Below, one piece after another: positions 1 to 6,823 of a stretch of DNA of 26,287 nucleotides; within the stretch, counting starts at the first letter, position 1, and each line of letters starts with the position of its first letter. This DNA comes from Leucobacter_A sp035514995 (GTDB lineage Bacteria > Actinomycetota > Actinomycetes > Actinomycetales > Microbacteriaceae). Made by a program: the position numbers and the translations under genes. The notes beneath the pieces are model-generated. The model did not search any database. It worked only from the letters and a program-made list of their open reading frames with translations, and had not been told where the DNA came from. The stretch covers positions 1 through 26,287 of the forward strand of contig DATJCC010000085.1 in assembly GCA_035514995.1 (NCBI GenBank), in the 5' to 3' direction.

Positions 1-2
1 GG

Positions 3-71
3 GTTGAGTTTAAACCTGGTGCCAAGCTCTGGAGCGATGAGGACGGTATTTTAGTCGAATCTTTTAGCTAG
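3..71 (+). CDS. 3' end of an unidentified coding region (partial)
   Basis: Reading frame 3 is open from the window edge to a TAG at 69-71 and would encode the last 22 residues of a protein (beginning VEFKPGAKLW, ending LVESFS). The composition looks protein-like and the strand matches the downstream genes, but the fragment is too short to assign a family. It could also be a chance open frame; only the sequence to the left would decide. Confidence 0.35.
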   Translation, partial: VEFKPGAKLWSDEDGILVESFS

Positions 72-289
72 AAGATTGGATAAAAAGATTCTGCACTTTA
101 AATACACATGATAGTTGACATTCTCACCAAAATAGGGTTAAGGTTAAGTATTACTTATAGCGAATCGATTTACCATTTTAGTTTTTTCTTCAAGCACAGC
201 CTGCGTTACCTATCACATCAGTTCCGCACATTTATCTTTGTCGACTGAATAGGCGTATTGGCATGTTTCACTTCTCTCCCCCACATTCT

Positions 290-313
290 TTCGTGTGCAA
301 GATTGCACACGAA
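290..313. promoter_or_regulatory. 24-bp perfect inverted repeat upstream of csp
   Basis: Two 11-bp arms, TTCGTGTGCAA and TTGCACACGAA, are separated by only GA. The perfect symmetry with a 2-bp centre is typical of a dimeric-repressor operator; as RNA the same bases would give a strong hairpin. It lies 75 bases upstream of the csp start codon. No matching T-run follows, so it is not a standard terminator. The binding protein is unknown. Confidence 0.5.
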
Positions 314-349
314 CAAAGCTCCGTGACTTCAAGATCGTCTCGGTACATA

Positions 350-365
350 GATCACTTAAGTGATC
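350..365. promoter_or_regulatory. 16-bp perfect palindrome just upstream of csp ribosome binding site
   Basis: GATCACTTAAGTGATC is its own reverse complement. It ends 10 bases before the csp ribosome binding site (AAGGA, 375-379). As RNA it forms a 6-bp stem with a UUAA loop, which could influence translation start; as DNA it could be an operator. Which of the two applies cannot be decided from sequence. Confidence 0.45.
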
Positions 366-387
366 CTAACAAATAAGGAATGACGTT

Positions 388-591
388 ATGGCTACAGGCA
401 CCGTCAAATGGTTCAACTCAGAAAAAGGTTACGGCTTCATCGCTCCCGATGATGGCTCAGCAGACCTCTTCGCTCACTTCAGCGAAATCGATGGCGGCGG
501 CTTCCGCAGTCTCGAAGAAAATCAGAAGGTAGAGTTTGAGCCTGGTCAGGGCGACAAAGGCCCACAGGCAACTAAGATCCGCGCTATCTAA
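388..591 (+). CDS. CspA-family cold-shock protein
   Basis: A 67-residue single cold-shock domain (OB fold), the usual full length of the family. RNP1 is seen as KGYGFI (residues 13-18) and RNP2 as LFAHF (27-31); the start MATGTVKWFN is the classic CspA opening. These proteins bind single-stranded RNA and DNA in the cytoplasm and act as RNA chaperones, melting structures that form at low temperature or during growth transitions. The ATG has a good AAGGA site 8 bases upstream. The gene stands alone, between a long leader with two palindromes and its own rho-independent terminator. Two DEAD-box RNA helicases lie 0.8 kb downstream, which fits a shared role in RNA remodelling. Which Csp paralogue it is, and whether it is truly cold-induced, cannot be told from sequence. 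Confidence 0.97.
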   Translation: MATGTVKWFNSEKGYGFIAPDDGSADLFAHFSEIDGGGFRSLEENQKVEFEPGQGDKGPQATKIRAI

Positions 592-614
592 CAAGCGCCC
601 TCTTTATGCTTCGT

Positions 615-657
615 AAAAGGGTGTGGGTTTCAGATTCTGAAATCCACACCCTTTTTT
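615..657 (+). terminator. Rho-independent terminator of csp
   Basis: The arms aaaagggtgtgg-gtttcaga and tctgaaa-tccacaccctttt form a long stem with one mismatch, followed by a run of six T. It lies 23 bases after the csp stop and 20 bases before the next start, so csp is probably monocistronic. Confidence 0.9.
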
Positions 658-677
658 GTATTGTTAAGGTTTAATTC

Positions 678-1157
678 ATGGCTTTGACAACTTTAGATTT
701 GAAATATCTTCGTCGAGCATTAGATCTAGCCCGAGATTCTTTAACAGCAGGTGATGAACCATTCGGTTCTGTGCTAGTGGACTCCAAAGGCAATGAGCTA
801 TTCGCTGATCACAACAGGGTTTCTGGGGGTGACGCGACCCAACACCCAGAGTTTGCCATTTCTCGTTGGGCTGCACAAAATCTGACACCCAACGAACGGG
901 CGCAAAGCACTGTCTATACTTCTGGCGAGCACTGCCCCATGTGTTCTGCAAGTCATGGTTGGGTTGGTCTCGGTCGCATCGTCTACATTGCAAGTAGCAA
1001 ACAGCTATCTACTTGGTTGAGTCAGTGGCGAGTTCCCCCTTCCCCAGTTAAACCTCTGTCAATCACTGAGGTGGTACCTGATGCCATTGTAGAAGGTCCA
1101 GTTTTAAAGTTTGAATCTGAAATACGCGAACTATATAGAGTTGCTTTCGCACCATAA
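678..1157 (+). CDS. Nucleoside/cytidine deaminase-family zinc hydrolase
   Basis: A 159-residue protein of the cytidine-deaminase-like fold. The zinc site is recognisable: HPE at residues 56-58 (His ligand and catalytic Glu) and CPMC at 86-89 (two Cys ligands) within TSGEHCPMCS. Canonical members have HAE and PCxxC, so the Pro after His and the His before the first Cys are variations; they occur in a branch of nucleoside deaminases annotated as guanine or nucleoside deaminases. Such enzymes release ammonia from a base or nucleoside for salvage or catabolism; the substrate here is not determinable. It is unlikely to be TadA, because the motif context differs. A moderate AAGG site precedes the ATG. 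The stop codon lies inside the first unit of a tandem repeat array, and no terminator is visible after the gene. Confidence 0.85.
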   Translation: MALTTLDLKYLRRALDLARDSLTAGDEPFGSVLVDSKGNELFADHNRVSGGDATQHPEFAISRWAAQNLTPNERAQSTVYTSGEHCPMCSASHGWVGLGRIVYIASSKQLSTWLSQWRVPPSPVKPLSITEVVPDAIVEGPVLKFESEIRELYRVAFAP

Positions 1158-1237
1158 ACTAAAGCTTTTAATAGACTAAGCCTCTTAATAAACTAAGCTT
1201 TTTAATAAACTAAATTTTGAATAGACTAATGCCTTTT
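1154..1237 (+). repeat. Five imperfect tandem repeats of 16-18 bp
   Basis: Units start at 1154, 1170, 1187, 1204 and 1220 and share the core AATARACTAA followed by a T-rich tail (for example AATAAACTAAGCTTTTT). The first unit contains the TAA stop of the deaminase gene (1155-1157). The units are directly abutting, so this is not a CRISPR array. It may arise from replication slippage in an AT-rich spacer; a role as a protein-binding array is possible but unsupported. Confidence 0.85.
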
Positions 1238-1337
1238 AACGTGGTCAAATTCATATCAAAAATACATTTTTCAAAATATACAATCTATCCACAACAAAAA
1301 CTTTTTCCTTTTCCGTCCGTTACACAGGTTTAGGTAC

Positions 1338-1426
1338 TAGTATTGTTCTTGAGGGCTGTTCTATGCCCTGCGTCGCTTGCTTTCATTTAGGTTGCAGCCG
1401 CGCAATTTTTTAATGAAAGATCTTAA
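1338..1426 (+). promoter_or_regulatory. Candidate promoter and structured leader of the helicase operon
   Basis: The 1238-1426 spacer holds an AT-rich half and then a leader-like half. TAGTAT at 1338-1343 is a plausible -10 box without a convincing -35. If used, the leader starts near 1350 and opens with a short hairpin, AGGGC/GCCCT (1352-1356 with 1365-1369), followed by TTGC/GCAA around a GC-rich loop near 1392-1404 and then six T (1405-1412 region), which resembles a weak attenuator. A 5-codon ORF (ATG at 1413) ends in TGA at 1428-1430 and overlaps the helicase GTG. All functional roles are inference. Confidence 0.3.
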
Positions 1427-2809
1427 GTGACTAATATCACCTTCGCCAGCCTTGGCGTGCCTGCTCCTATTGCGGAAGCATTAGCACATGACGGCAAAAC
1501 TGAACCTTTTCCAATTCAAAGAGACACTCTGAAAGACACACTTGCTGGCCATGATGTGCTTGGCCGTGGTAGAACCGGCTCGGGTAAAACAATCGCATTC
1601 GGTATTCCTTTGGTTGCCCGTCTTGCTCCTGGCGCATCAGAACTGCGAGTAGCTGGGAAACCACGTGCGATAGTTTTAGCGCCTACACGCGAACTAGTAA
1701 CACAGATAGCTGAAACAATACAGCTTCTCGCCTCGCCCATGCGAGTTAGAGTAACGACCATTTTTGGAGGGGTCTCCCAAAAGCGACAAGAGGATGCGCT
1801 ACAGCGCGGTGTCGATATTGTGGTAGCTGCTCCAGGGCGTTTAGACGACTTGATGAAGCAGGGAGTGATTGACTTAAGCCGTGTCGAAATAACGGTTCTT
1901 GACGAAGCCGATCACATGGCCGATATGGGATTCCTTCCGGTAGTTACTCGTATTTTGAACAAAACCCCAAAACACGGGCAGCGACTACTGTTTAGTGCAA
2001 CTCTAGACAACGGCGTAGATAACATTGTTAAGCGTTATCTAAAAGACCCGATTACACACTCTGTAGATTCTGCAGAATCACCTGTCGCACAGATGACCCA
2101 CCACGTTTTTGATGTCGTTGATAAAAAAGCAAAAGATGCGCTTATTGAGCAACTCGCAGCGGGCACGACTAGAAGAATCTTTTTTACACGTATGAAACAT
2201 CAGGCTAAGAAGCTTGCCAAACAGCTTACGTCTCAAGGAATCCCGGCAGTTGAACTACAGGGTAACCTTTCCCAAAATGCACGTGAGCGCAACCTTGCCG
2301 AGTTCACAAACGGCGAGGCAATGGTGCTCGTTGCAACAGATGTTGCCGCACGTGGCATTCATGTTGACGGCGTCGGTCTCGTTGTGCACGTTGACCCTCC
2401 TGTCGAGCATAAAGCTTATCTTCACCGTTCGGGTCGCACAGCTCGTGCTGGAAGCGAAGGGGACGTGGTTACAATTTGTCTACCTGAGCAGCGCGGAGAA
2501 ATGAAGCAACTTATTCGTGCAGCTAAAATCGATGTAACTCCTATGCATGCAAAGGCAGGCGACGAGCACGTTCAAGAACTCGTCGGTGAAGTTGCACCTA
2601 AAGTTGACCCGCAACTTGTTTTAAAACGACGAAACCAAGCGCATTTAGCTCAGCAACGCGCAGCGGGACACAATCCTGCCGGTCAGGGTAAATCTCAAGG
2701 CGCTAATGCTCGCCGTAAACGAAGTGGCGCACCCCGCGGTACAGGTAAACACAATGCCCCACGGGGCTCGAAACGTGTGGCTCAAGGGCCAGGACGTTCA
2801 ACACGATAG
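1427..2809 (+). CDS. DEAD-box ATP-dependent RNA helicase, RhlE-like
   Basis: A 460-residue superfamily 2 helicase. Visible motifs in order: Q motif glutamine near residue 31 (FPIQ), motif I RTGSGKT (49-55), PTREL (86-90), APGR (135-138), DEAD (159-162), SAT (190-192), then in the second RecA domain VATDVAARG and HRSGRTARAG. After about residue 400 comes a basic Arg/Gly/Lys-rich tail without an obvious fold, typical of RNA-contacting tails in RhlE-type helicases. It unwinds short RNA duplexes with ATP in the cytoplasm; likely roles are ribosome assembly and mRNA decay. The start is GTG, chosen because the protein begins directly before the conserved TFASLGV segment; no strong ribosome binding site precedes it. 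The next helicase begins 10 bases downstream, so the two are cotranscribed and probably translationally coupled. Confidence 0.93.
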   Translation: MTNITFASLGVPAPIAEALAHDGKTEPFPIQRDTLKDTLAGHDVLGRGRTGSGKTIAFGIPLVARLAPGASELRVAGKPRAIVLAPTRELVTQIAETIQLLASPMRVRVTTIFGGVSQKRQEDALQRGVDIVVAAPGRLDDLMKQGVIDLSRVEITVLDEADHMADMGFLPVVTRILNKTPKHGQRLLFSATLDNGVDNIVKRYLKDPITHSVDSAESPVAQMTHHVFDVVDKKAKDALIEQLAAGTTRRIFFTRMKHQAKKLAKQLTSQGIPAVELQGNLSQNARERNLAEFTNGEAMVLVATDVAARGIHVDGVGLVVHVDPPVEHKAYLHRSGRTARAGSEGDVVTICLPEQRGEMKQLIRAAKIDVTPMHAKAGDEHVQELVGEVAPKVDPQLVLKRRNQAHLAQQRAAGHNPAGQGKSQGANARRKRSGAPRGTGKHNAPRGSKRVAQGPGRSTR

Positions 2810-2819
2810 GTTTTTAAAA

Positions 2820-4574
2820 ATGAATGAAAAAATAAGTTTCGCCGAACTCGGGCTCGACACCCGAGTAGAAAAGGCACTCACAGACGTCGGTTATGAAACA
2901 CCCTCTGCTATCCAAGCCGCTACTATTCCAGTGCTGCTAAACGGTAGAGATGTTGTTGGGTTAGCACAAACGGGAACAGGTAAAACAGCTGCGTTTGCTC
3001 TGCCAATACTTTCACGTATAAAACCAGGCACAGGTAAGCCTCGTGCGCTGGTCCTTGCCCCAACAAGAGAACTAGCATTACAGGTGTGTGAAGCGTTCGA
3101 GAGTTACTCTTCTTACATGCCTGAAGTTCATTTGTTGCCGGTTTATGGTGGTCAAGCATATGGCGCCCAGCTCAGTGCTCTTCGTCGAGGTGTTGATGTT
3201 GTTGTTGGCACCCCAGGTCGAATAATAGATCATATTGAGCGTGGATCATTGGATTTAAGTGACATCACCCACCTGGTGCTTGATGAGGCCGACGAGATGC
3301 TCAAAATGGGATTTGCGGAAGACGTCGAGACGATTCTTGCCCGCACCCCTGAAGATAAACAGGTCGCTCTTTTCTCTGCAACAATGCCAAATGCAATCAA
3401 AAAAATTGCACAAAAGTATTTGCGAGATCCAGAAGAAATCAAAATTGCAGGAAAAACGCAGACCAGCGCAAACATATCCCAAAGATACATTGTGGTTTCT
3501 GGTCAGCAGAAGCTAGACGCTCTAACCCGTGTTTTAGAAGTAGAAAAATTCGATGGGGCAATTATTTTTACCCGTACTCGCGTAGATAGCGATCAGGTTG
3601 CCGAAAAATTGCGTGCACGCGGTTATGCTGCTGCTGCGATTAATGGCGATATTGCACAAAATGTGCGAGAAAAGACAGTGGATCAATTAAAATCTGGTCG
3701 TTTAGACTTGTTAGTGGCCACAGATGTTGCTGCTCGTGGATTAGACGTTGATCGTATTAGTCATGTGATCAACTATGATTTACCAATTGACACCGAGAGT
3801 TATGTGCACCGTATTGGCCGCACAGGTCGAGCAGGTAGAACTGGTGACGCGATTAGTTTTATTACTCCCCGGGAGAGGCGCCTTCTTAACGCAATTGAGA
3901 AGGCTACCAAACAGACTCTGACACAAATGACTCTTCCTCGTGTCGATGAGGTAAACGCGACCCGGCTCTCTCGCTTTGACGAGGCTATCACTTCTGCACT
4001 TGGTGATGATGAGCAAATGAATGAATTCCGTGACATCATTGCACACTATATGCGTCATAACGATGTTCCAGAGGTAGATGTAGCAGCAGCTTTAGCAGTT
4101 GTTGCTCAGGGCGACTCCCCTTTACTTTTAAGCGCTGATGAAGATAAGAAATTTGAACGCGATCGTGAACAGGCCGAACGGTTTTTAAGTGGTGACTTTA
4201 GTGACGCCGGAAAAAGCGGTCGAGACCGCGACAGAGACCGGGGTCGTGGTCGCGAACGACCTTCACGTAGCGATCTAGTAATGTATCGGATTGATGTCGG
4301 CCGCAAAAACAATGTTCGCCCAGGTCAAATCGTTGGAGCTTTGGCAAATGAGGGTGGCCTTTCTGGTAGCGATTTTGGTCGCATACAGATTCGCGATTCG
4401 TTTTCACTTGTTGAACTTCCAGCGAACTTGGCAAAGGATACGCTGAAGAGGCTAAGTAGCACTCGTATTGATGGAAAAGAAATCAATATAGCGCCTGACT
4501 CATTCGGTGGCGGGAAGAAAAACGCTGGTGAAAGAAACAAGAAAGACCGCAAGAAACGCTACAAACAAGCATAA
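2820..4574 (+). CDS. deaD: DEAD-box RNA helicase DeaD/CsdA type with DbpA-like RNA-binding domain
   Basis: A 584-residue protein from ATG 2820. Motifs: AQTGTGKT (49-56), PTREL (81-85), TPGR (131-134), DEAD (155-158), SAT (186-188), then VATDVAARGLD and HRIGRTGRAG in the second RecA domain. A dimerisation-type region follows, then an Arg/Asp-rich repeat (about 463-485, RDRDRDRGRGRERP), a DbpA-type RNA-recognition domain (about 486-558, VRPGQIVGAL... RIQI) and a Lys/Arg-rich tail. This order matches DeaD/CsdA, the cold-shock helicase acting in 50S assembly and mRNA decay. The open frame extends back to 2706 inside the preceding gene, but homology begins at MNEKISFAEL, so the ATG 10 bases after the upstream stop is preferred. 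A strong terminator closes the pair. Together with csp it suggests a cold-adaptation locus; that link is inference. Confidence 0.95.
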   Translation: MNEKISFAELGLDTRVEKALTDVGYETPSAIQAATIPVLLNGRDVVGLAQTGTGKTAAFALPILSRIKPGTGKPRALVLAPTRELALQVCEAFESYSSYMPEVHLLPVYGGQAYGAQLSALRRGVDVVVGTPGRIIDHIERGSLDLSDITHLVLDEADEMLKMGFAEDVETILARTPEDKQVALFSATMPNAIKKIAQKYLRDPEEIKIAGKTQTSANISQRYIVVSGQQKLDALTRVLEVEKFDGAIIFTRTRVDSDQVAEKLRARGYAAAAINGDIAQNVREKTVDQLKSGRLDLLVATDVAARGLDVDRISHVINYDLPIDTESYVHRIGRTGRAGRTGDAISFITPRERRLLNAIEKATKQTLTQMTLPRVDEVNATRLSRFDEAITSALGDDEQMNEFRDIIAHYMRHNDVPEVDVAAALAVVAQGDSPLLLSADEDKKFERDREQAERFLSGDFSDAGKSGRDRDRDRGRGRERPSRSDLVMYRIDVGRKNNVRPGQIVGALANEGGLSGSDFGRIQIRDSFSLVELPANLAKDTLKRLSSTRIDGKEINIAPDSFGGGKKNAGERNKKDRKKRYKQA

Positions 4575-4591
4575 ATTTTTTGCCTGTACAT

Positions 4592-4636
4592 AAAAGAGTT
4601 GGCCGTCCACCTAACGTGAACGGCCAACTCTTTTTG
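4592..4636. terminator. Bidirectional rho-independent terminator
   Basis: A perfect 15-bp stem, arms aaaagagttggccgt (4592-4606) and acggccaactctttt (4620-4634), with a 13-base loop. T-runs lie on both sides, so it can serve deaD on the plus strand and the convergent binding-protein gene on the minus strand. Confidence 0.95.
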
Positions 4637-4658
4637 TTTAGTGACTAATTAATAAATT

Positions 4659-5963
4659 TTAGATTTCACCAAACTCTTCAGACTTGAACTGTGGTGTGTC
4701 TGAATCATCATATTCGTAGATGCCGATCCATGCTGCTGATGGGTCGCCATTCTTCAAAGGCCCGATGCCTGCCTTGCTGACATAGTGAATCTCTTTGCCA
4801 TCTTCTAAGAGCGCTAGGCACTCTTCGTATGTTTCACATTCTTCGCCACCGTCAGCGCCCGAAACTGCATGCACATTTGCACTAATTGTTTGTGGATCAG
4901 CTGAGCCTCCACGTTGTGCAGCGAGAGCTGTGAGCATCATTAGGTCATATGCCTCAGGTGCATAGGTGAAGCTCTCGAGAGCGTTTCCTGTCATTTCGGT
5001 GTATTTAGCTTCTACCCTGTCGGCAAATGCTGGGTCACCCTGCTGTGCACCAGGGATAGTTCCCTGCATGCCTACAACTGATCCTGCTTCAACAACACCA
5101 ACGAGGCTGTTGGTGTTTCCGTCGATTAGGTAGATGTTTGCTGGGTCAAAGCCTTGATCCTGCAGTTCTGGAATAATCTGTTCACTCTGATCAAATGTAA
5201 CGATAACGATTCCTTCAGCACCTGATTTAACGGCAGCTGTTACATCCGAGGTAAACGCACGCTGGTCGCCAGGGAATTCATTTCCCTCACCGGTTCCACC
5301 GTATGTGATGTTAACGCCTGCATCTTCAAGTACCTGTTGAATCTTGTCGCGTAGACCAATTCCATAGTCATCGTTAAACGTTAAGAACGCAACATCAGTA
5401 ATTCCGTCTGAAATTATCTGCTGTGCAAGAGTTCCGCCTTGAATGTTATCTGAAGGCGCAGTACGGAAATAAAGTGGGCTGTAGCCTTCTAGCACTGCAC
5501 CAGTGTTTGAAGGTGAACCCATCATCAAACCTGCTTCTGTAATTTTATCAATTACGTGAAGAGTCTGGCCTGTTGACATTGCACCGAGCACAAAAGCTGC
5601 ATCTGATGACAAAAGCTGATCAACGCTGCTGTCAATAACAGATCGGTCAGCGCCTTCACCTTCGTTAAAGATGTCAACGATTTCAACTGGGTTTCCTAAA
5701 ACACCGCCAGCTTCGTTAATGTCGTCTAGAGCTAGGTACATTCCACCCTCTACAGGCGGCATTAGAAAGCCCAATGAACCTGTCTGCGGCAAAAGACCAG
5801 CAATCTTTAGCGTGTCTAATGTTTCTTCTGCTGCAGGTGTCTCTGCTGGTGCTGAGTCATCACCGGGTGCCGGCTCGGCTGAAGTGGAGCATCCAGCCAG
5901 TACGAGAGCAGCTGTTGCAACCATTGCAAATGCTCCCGCTGTTTTCTTGGAGTAAACCTTCAT
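4659..5963 (-). CDS. Branched-chain amino acid-type ABC transporter substrate-binding lipoprotein
   Basis: A 434-residue secreted lipoprotein: signal peptide with KK near the N-terminus, hydrophobic core and lipobox LAGC (22-25), so Cys25 would be lipidated and anchored to the outer face of the membrane. An acidic Ala/Pro/Glu linker (about 26-48) leads into a periplasmic-binding-protein type I domain (LivJ/Peripla_BP_6 type), opening with LKIAGLLPQTGSLGF. The family delivers branched-chain amino acids, amides or urea to LivHMGF-like permeases; the ligand here is unknown. No permease or ATPase gene accompanies it, so it is an orphan that must work with components elsewhere or act as a sensor. 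The ATG follows an AAAGGG ribosome binding site and the gene ends at a bidirectional terminator. It looks monocistronic. Confidence 0.9.
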   Translation of the reverse strand: MKVYSKKTAGAFAMVATAALVLAGCSTSAEPAPGDDSAPAETPAAEETLDTLKIAGLLPQTGSLGFLMPPVEGGMYLALDDINEAGGVLGNPVEIVDIFNEGEGADRSVIDSSVDQLLSSDAAFVLGAMSTGQTLHVIDKITEAGLMMGSPSNTGAVLEGYSPLYFRTAPSDNIQGGTLAQQIISDGITDVAFLTFNDDYGIGLRDKIQQVLEDAGVNITYGGTGEGNEFPGDQRAFTSDVTAAVKSGAEGIVIVTFDQSEQIIPELQDQGFDPANIYLIDGNTNSLVGVVEAGSVVGMQGTIPGAQQGDPAFADRVEAKYTEMTGNALESFTYAPEAYDLMMLTALAAQRGGSADPQTISANVHAVSGADGGEECETYEECLALLEDGKEIHYVSKAGIGPLKNGDPSAAWIGIYEYDDSDTPQFKSEEFGEI

Positions 5964-6039
5964 TGGTTACCCTTTCTGTTTTATTGATTACAGTCACCGC
6001 AACTGCACGGTGCTAAAAAAAGAGCTTAGTAACAAAAAG

Positions 6040-6077
6040 CTTAAAAAGTAGCTTAAATGAAGCAGATGTTAGCTACT
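6040..6077 (-). terminator. Probable terminator after ung
   Basis: Read on the minus strand, a 7-bp stem AGTAGCT/AGCTACT (6071-6077 with 6047-6053) is followed directly by TTTTT. It lies about 30 bases beyond the ung stop. The loop is long (17 bases), so strength is uncertain. Confidence 0.5.
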
Positions 6078-6108
6078 CGTAACTATATTTTTATTTTGCA
6101 ATCTAAAA

Positions 6109-6810
6109 TCACTTTAATTCCCAATCAATTTGAGGCAGATTGTGTTGTAGCAAGTGTCTATTTACTCGACTAAATGGTTTCGATCCGAAAAATCCGCGAG
6201 TCGCGGAAAGTGGTGATGGGTGTGCACTTTCTATCACTTCAGCCCCTGTCAATAAGGGTTTCAACTCACGAGCTCGATTGCCCCATAAAACAGCTACTAG
6301 TGGTTGCTTCCGTTGCATAAGAACGTTTATAGCGTATTCGGTGATATTCTCCCAGCCCTTCCCGGTATGCGAGCCAGCTTTGCCCTCCTGCACACTCAAC
6401 ACTCTGTTTAGTAGCATCACACCCTGAGCTGTCCAACTCGAAAGGTCGCCATGATCGGCTGGAGAAACTCCAACATCACTTTGAAGTTCACGGTAAATAT
6501 TTCTTAAGCTTCTAGGGATTGGCTTGACATTACGTTCAACAGCAAAAGATAGTCCAATGGCGTGCCCGGGTGTGGGGTACGGATCTTGCCCAACTATCAG
6601 CACTTTTACATTAGAGAGTGGATCACGAAAAGCTCGCAACAGGTTCTCTTTAGCAGGTAAGAAAGCTCTGCCACTCTTATTCTCTCGCTCCAAGAAGTCA
6701 TATAGTTGCACAACTTCATCTTCGACAGGTGAAAGAGCTTCAGCCCAGTCCGCTGCAAGATGTTCACTTTCAACAAGCTGTTCGAAACTAACCTTTTGCT
6801 TACTAACCAT
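6109..6810 (-). CDS. ung: Uracil-DNA glycosylase, family 1
   Basis: Removes uracil from DNA as the first step of base-excision repair. From the ATG at 6810 the protein has 233 residues, close to other actinobacterial Ung proteins. The water-activating motif is GQDPYP (74-79, catalytic Asp76), with Pro where many bacteria have His; this is the usual actinobacterial form. The Leu-loop/His motif is HPSPLSATRGFFGSKPF starting at His197. The open frame reaches 6879 and would overlap the upstream SDR gene by 62 bases, but the extra 23 residues are unlike any Ung N-terminus, so the ATG 7 bases after the SDR stop is preferred; a GTG at 6846 is another possibility. The ribosome binding site is poor, suggesting translational coupling to the SDR gene. 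A 15-bp tandem duplication spans the start. Confidence 0.95.
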   Translation of the reverse strand: MVSKQKVSFEQLVESEHLAADWAEALSPVEDEVVQLYDFLERENKSGRAFLPAKENLLRAFRDPLSNVKVLIVGQDPYPTPGHAIGLSFAVERNVKPIPRSLRNIYRELQSDVGVSPADHGDLSSWTAQGVMLLNRVLSVQEGKAGSHTGKGWENITEYAINVLMQRKQPLVAVLWGNRARELKPLLTGAEVIESAHPSPLSATRGFFGSKPFSRVNRHLLQHNLPQIDWELK

Positions 6811-6823
6811 TTGCTTACTAACC
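6794..6823 (-). repeat. 15-bp tandem duplication across the SDR stop and ung start
   Basis: Units 6794-6808 (ttttgcttactaacc) and 6809-6823 (atttgcttactaacc) differ at one base. The duplicated block contains the SDR stop codon in one copy, and the single variable base lies in the ung start codon (ATG versus AAG). The first ung residues therefore read MVSKQKVS, with VSKQ also encoded just upstream. Confidence 0.8.

Larger units (their letters stand above)
72..387 (+). other. Gene-free leader region upstream of the cold-shock gene
   Basis: About 316 bases without a credible gene. It holds a TTGACA at 115-120 that could be a -35 element (the best -10 partner, TAAGGT at 139-144, is weak), a T/C-rich stretch around 180-290, and two perfect palindromes at 290-313 and 350-365. 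If transcription starts near 150, the csp mRNA has a leader of more than 200 bases; long structured leaders are known for cold-shock mRNAs such as E. coli cspA. The promoter position is inference. Confidence 0.4.

Noticed and set aside
676..993. Antisense ORFs over the deaminase, helicase, guaB1 and other genes
   Set aside because: They lie opposite strongly conserved coding frames, lack ribosome binding sites and have no recognisable domains; they are shadows.
1154..1237. Possible CRISPR array
   Set aside because: Units are contiguous, only 16-18 bp and diverged, with no unique spacers and no cas genes nearby.
2706..2819. Longer N-terminus for the second helicase (in-frame ATG at 2706)
   Set aside because: It would overlap the upstream helicase gene by about 100 bases and adds residues without helicase homology; the ATG at 2820 begins the conserved region.
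6573..6590. GQDPYP instead of GQDPYH in Ung as an inactivating change
   Set aside because: This is the normal form in actinobacterial uracil-DNA glycosylases; the catalytic Asp is present.
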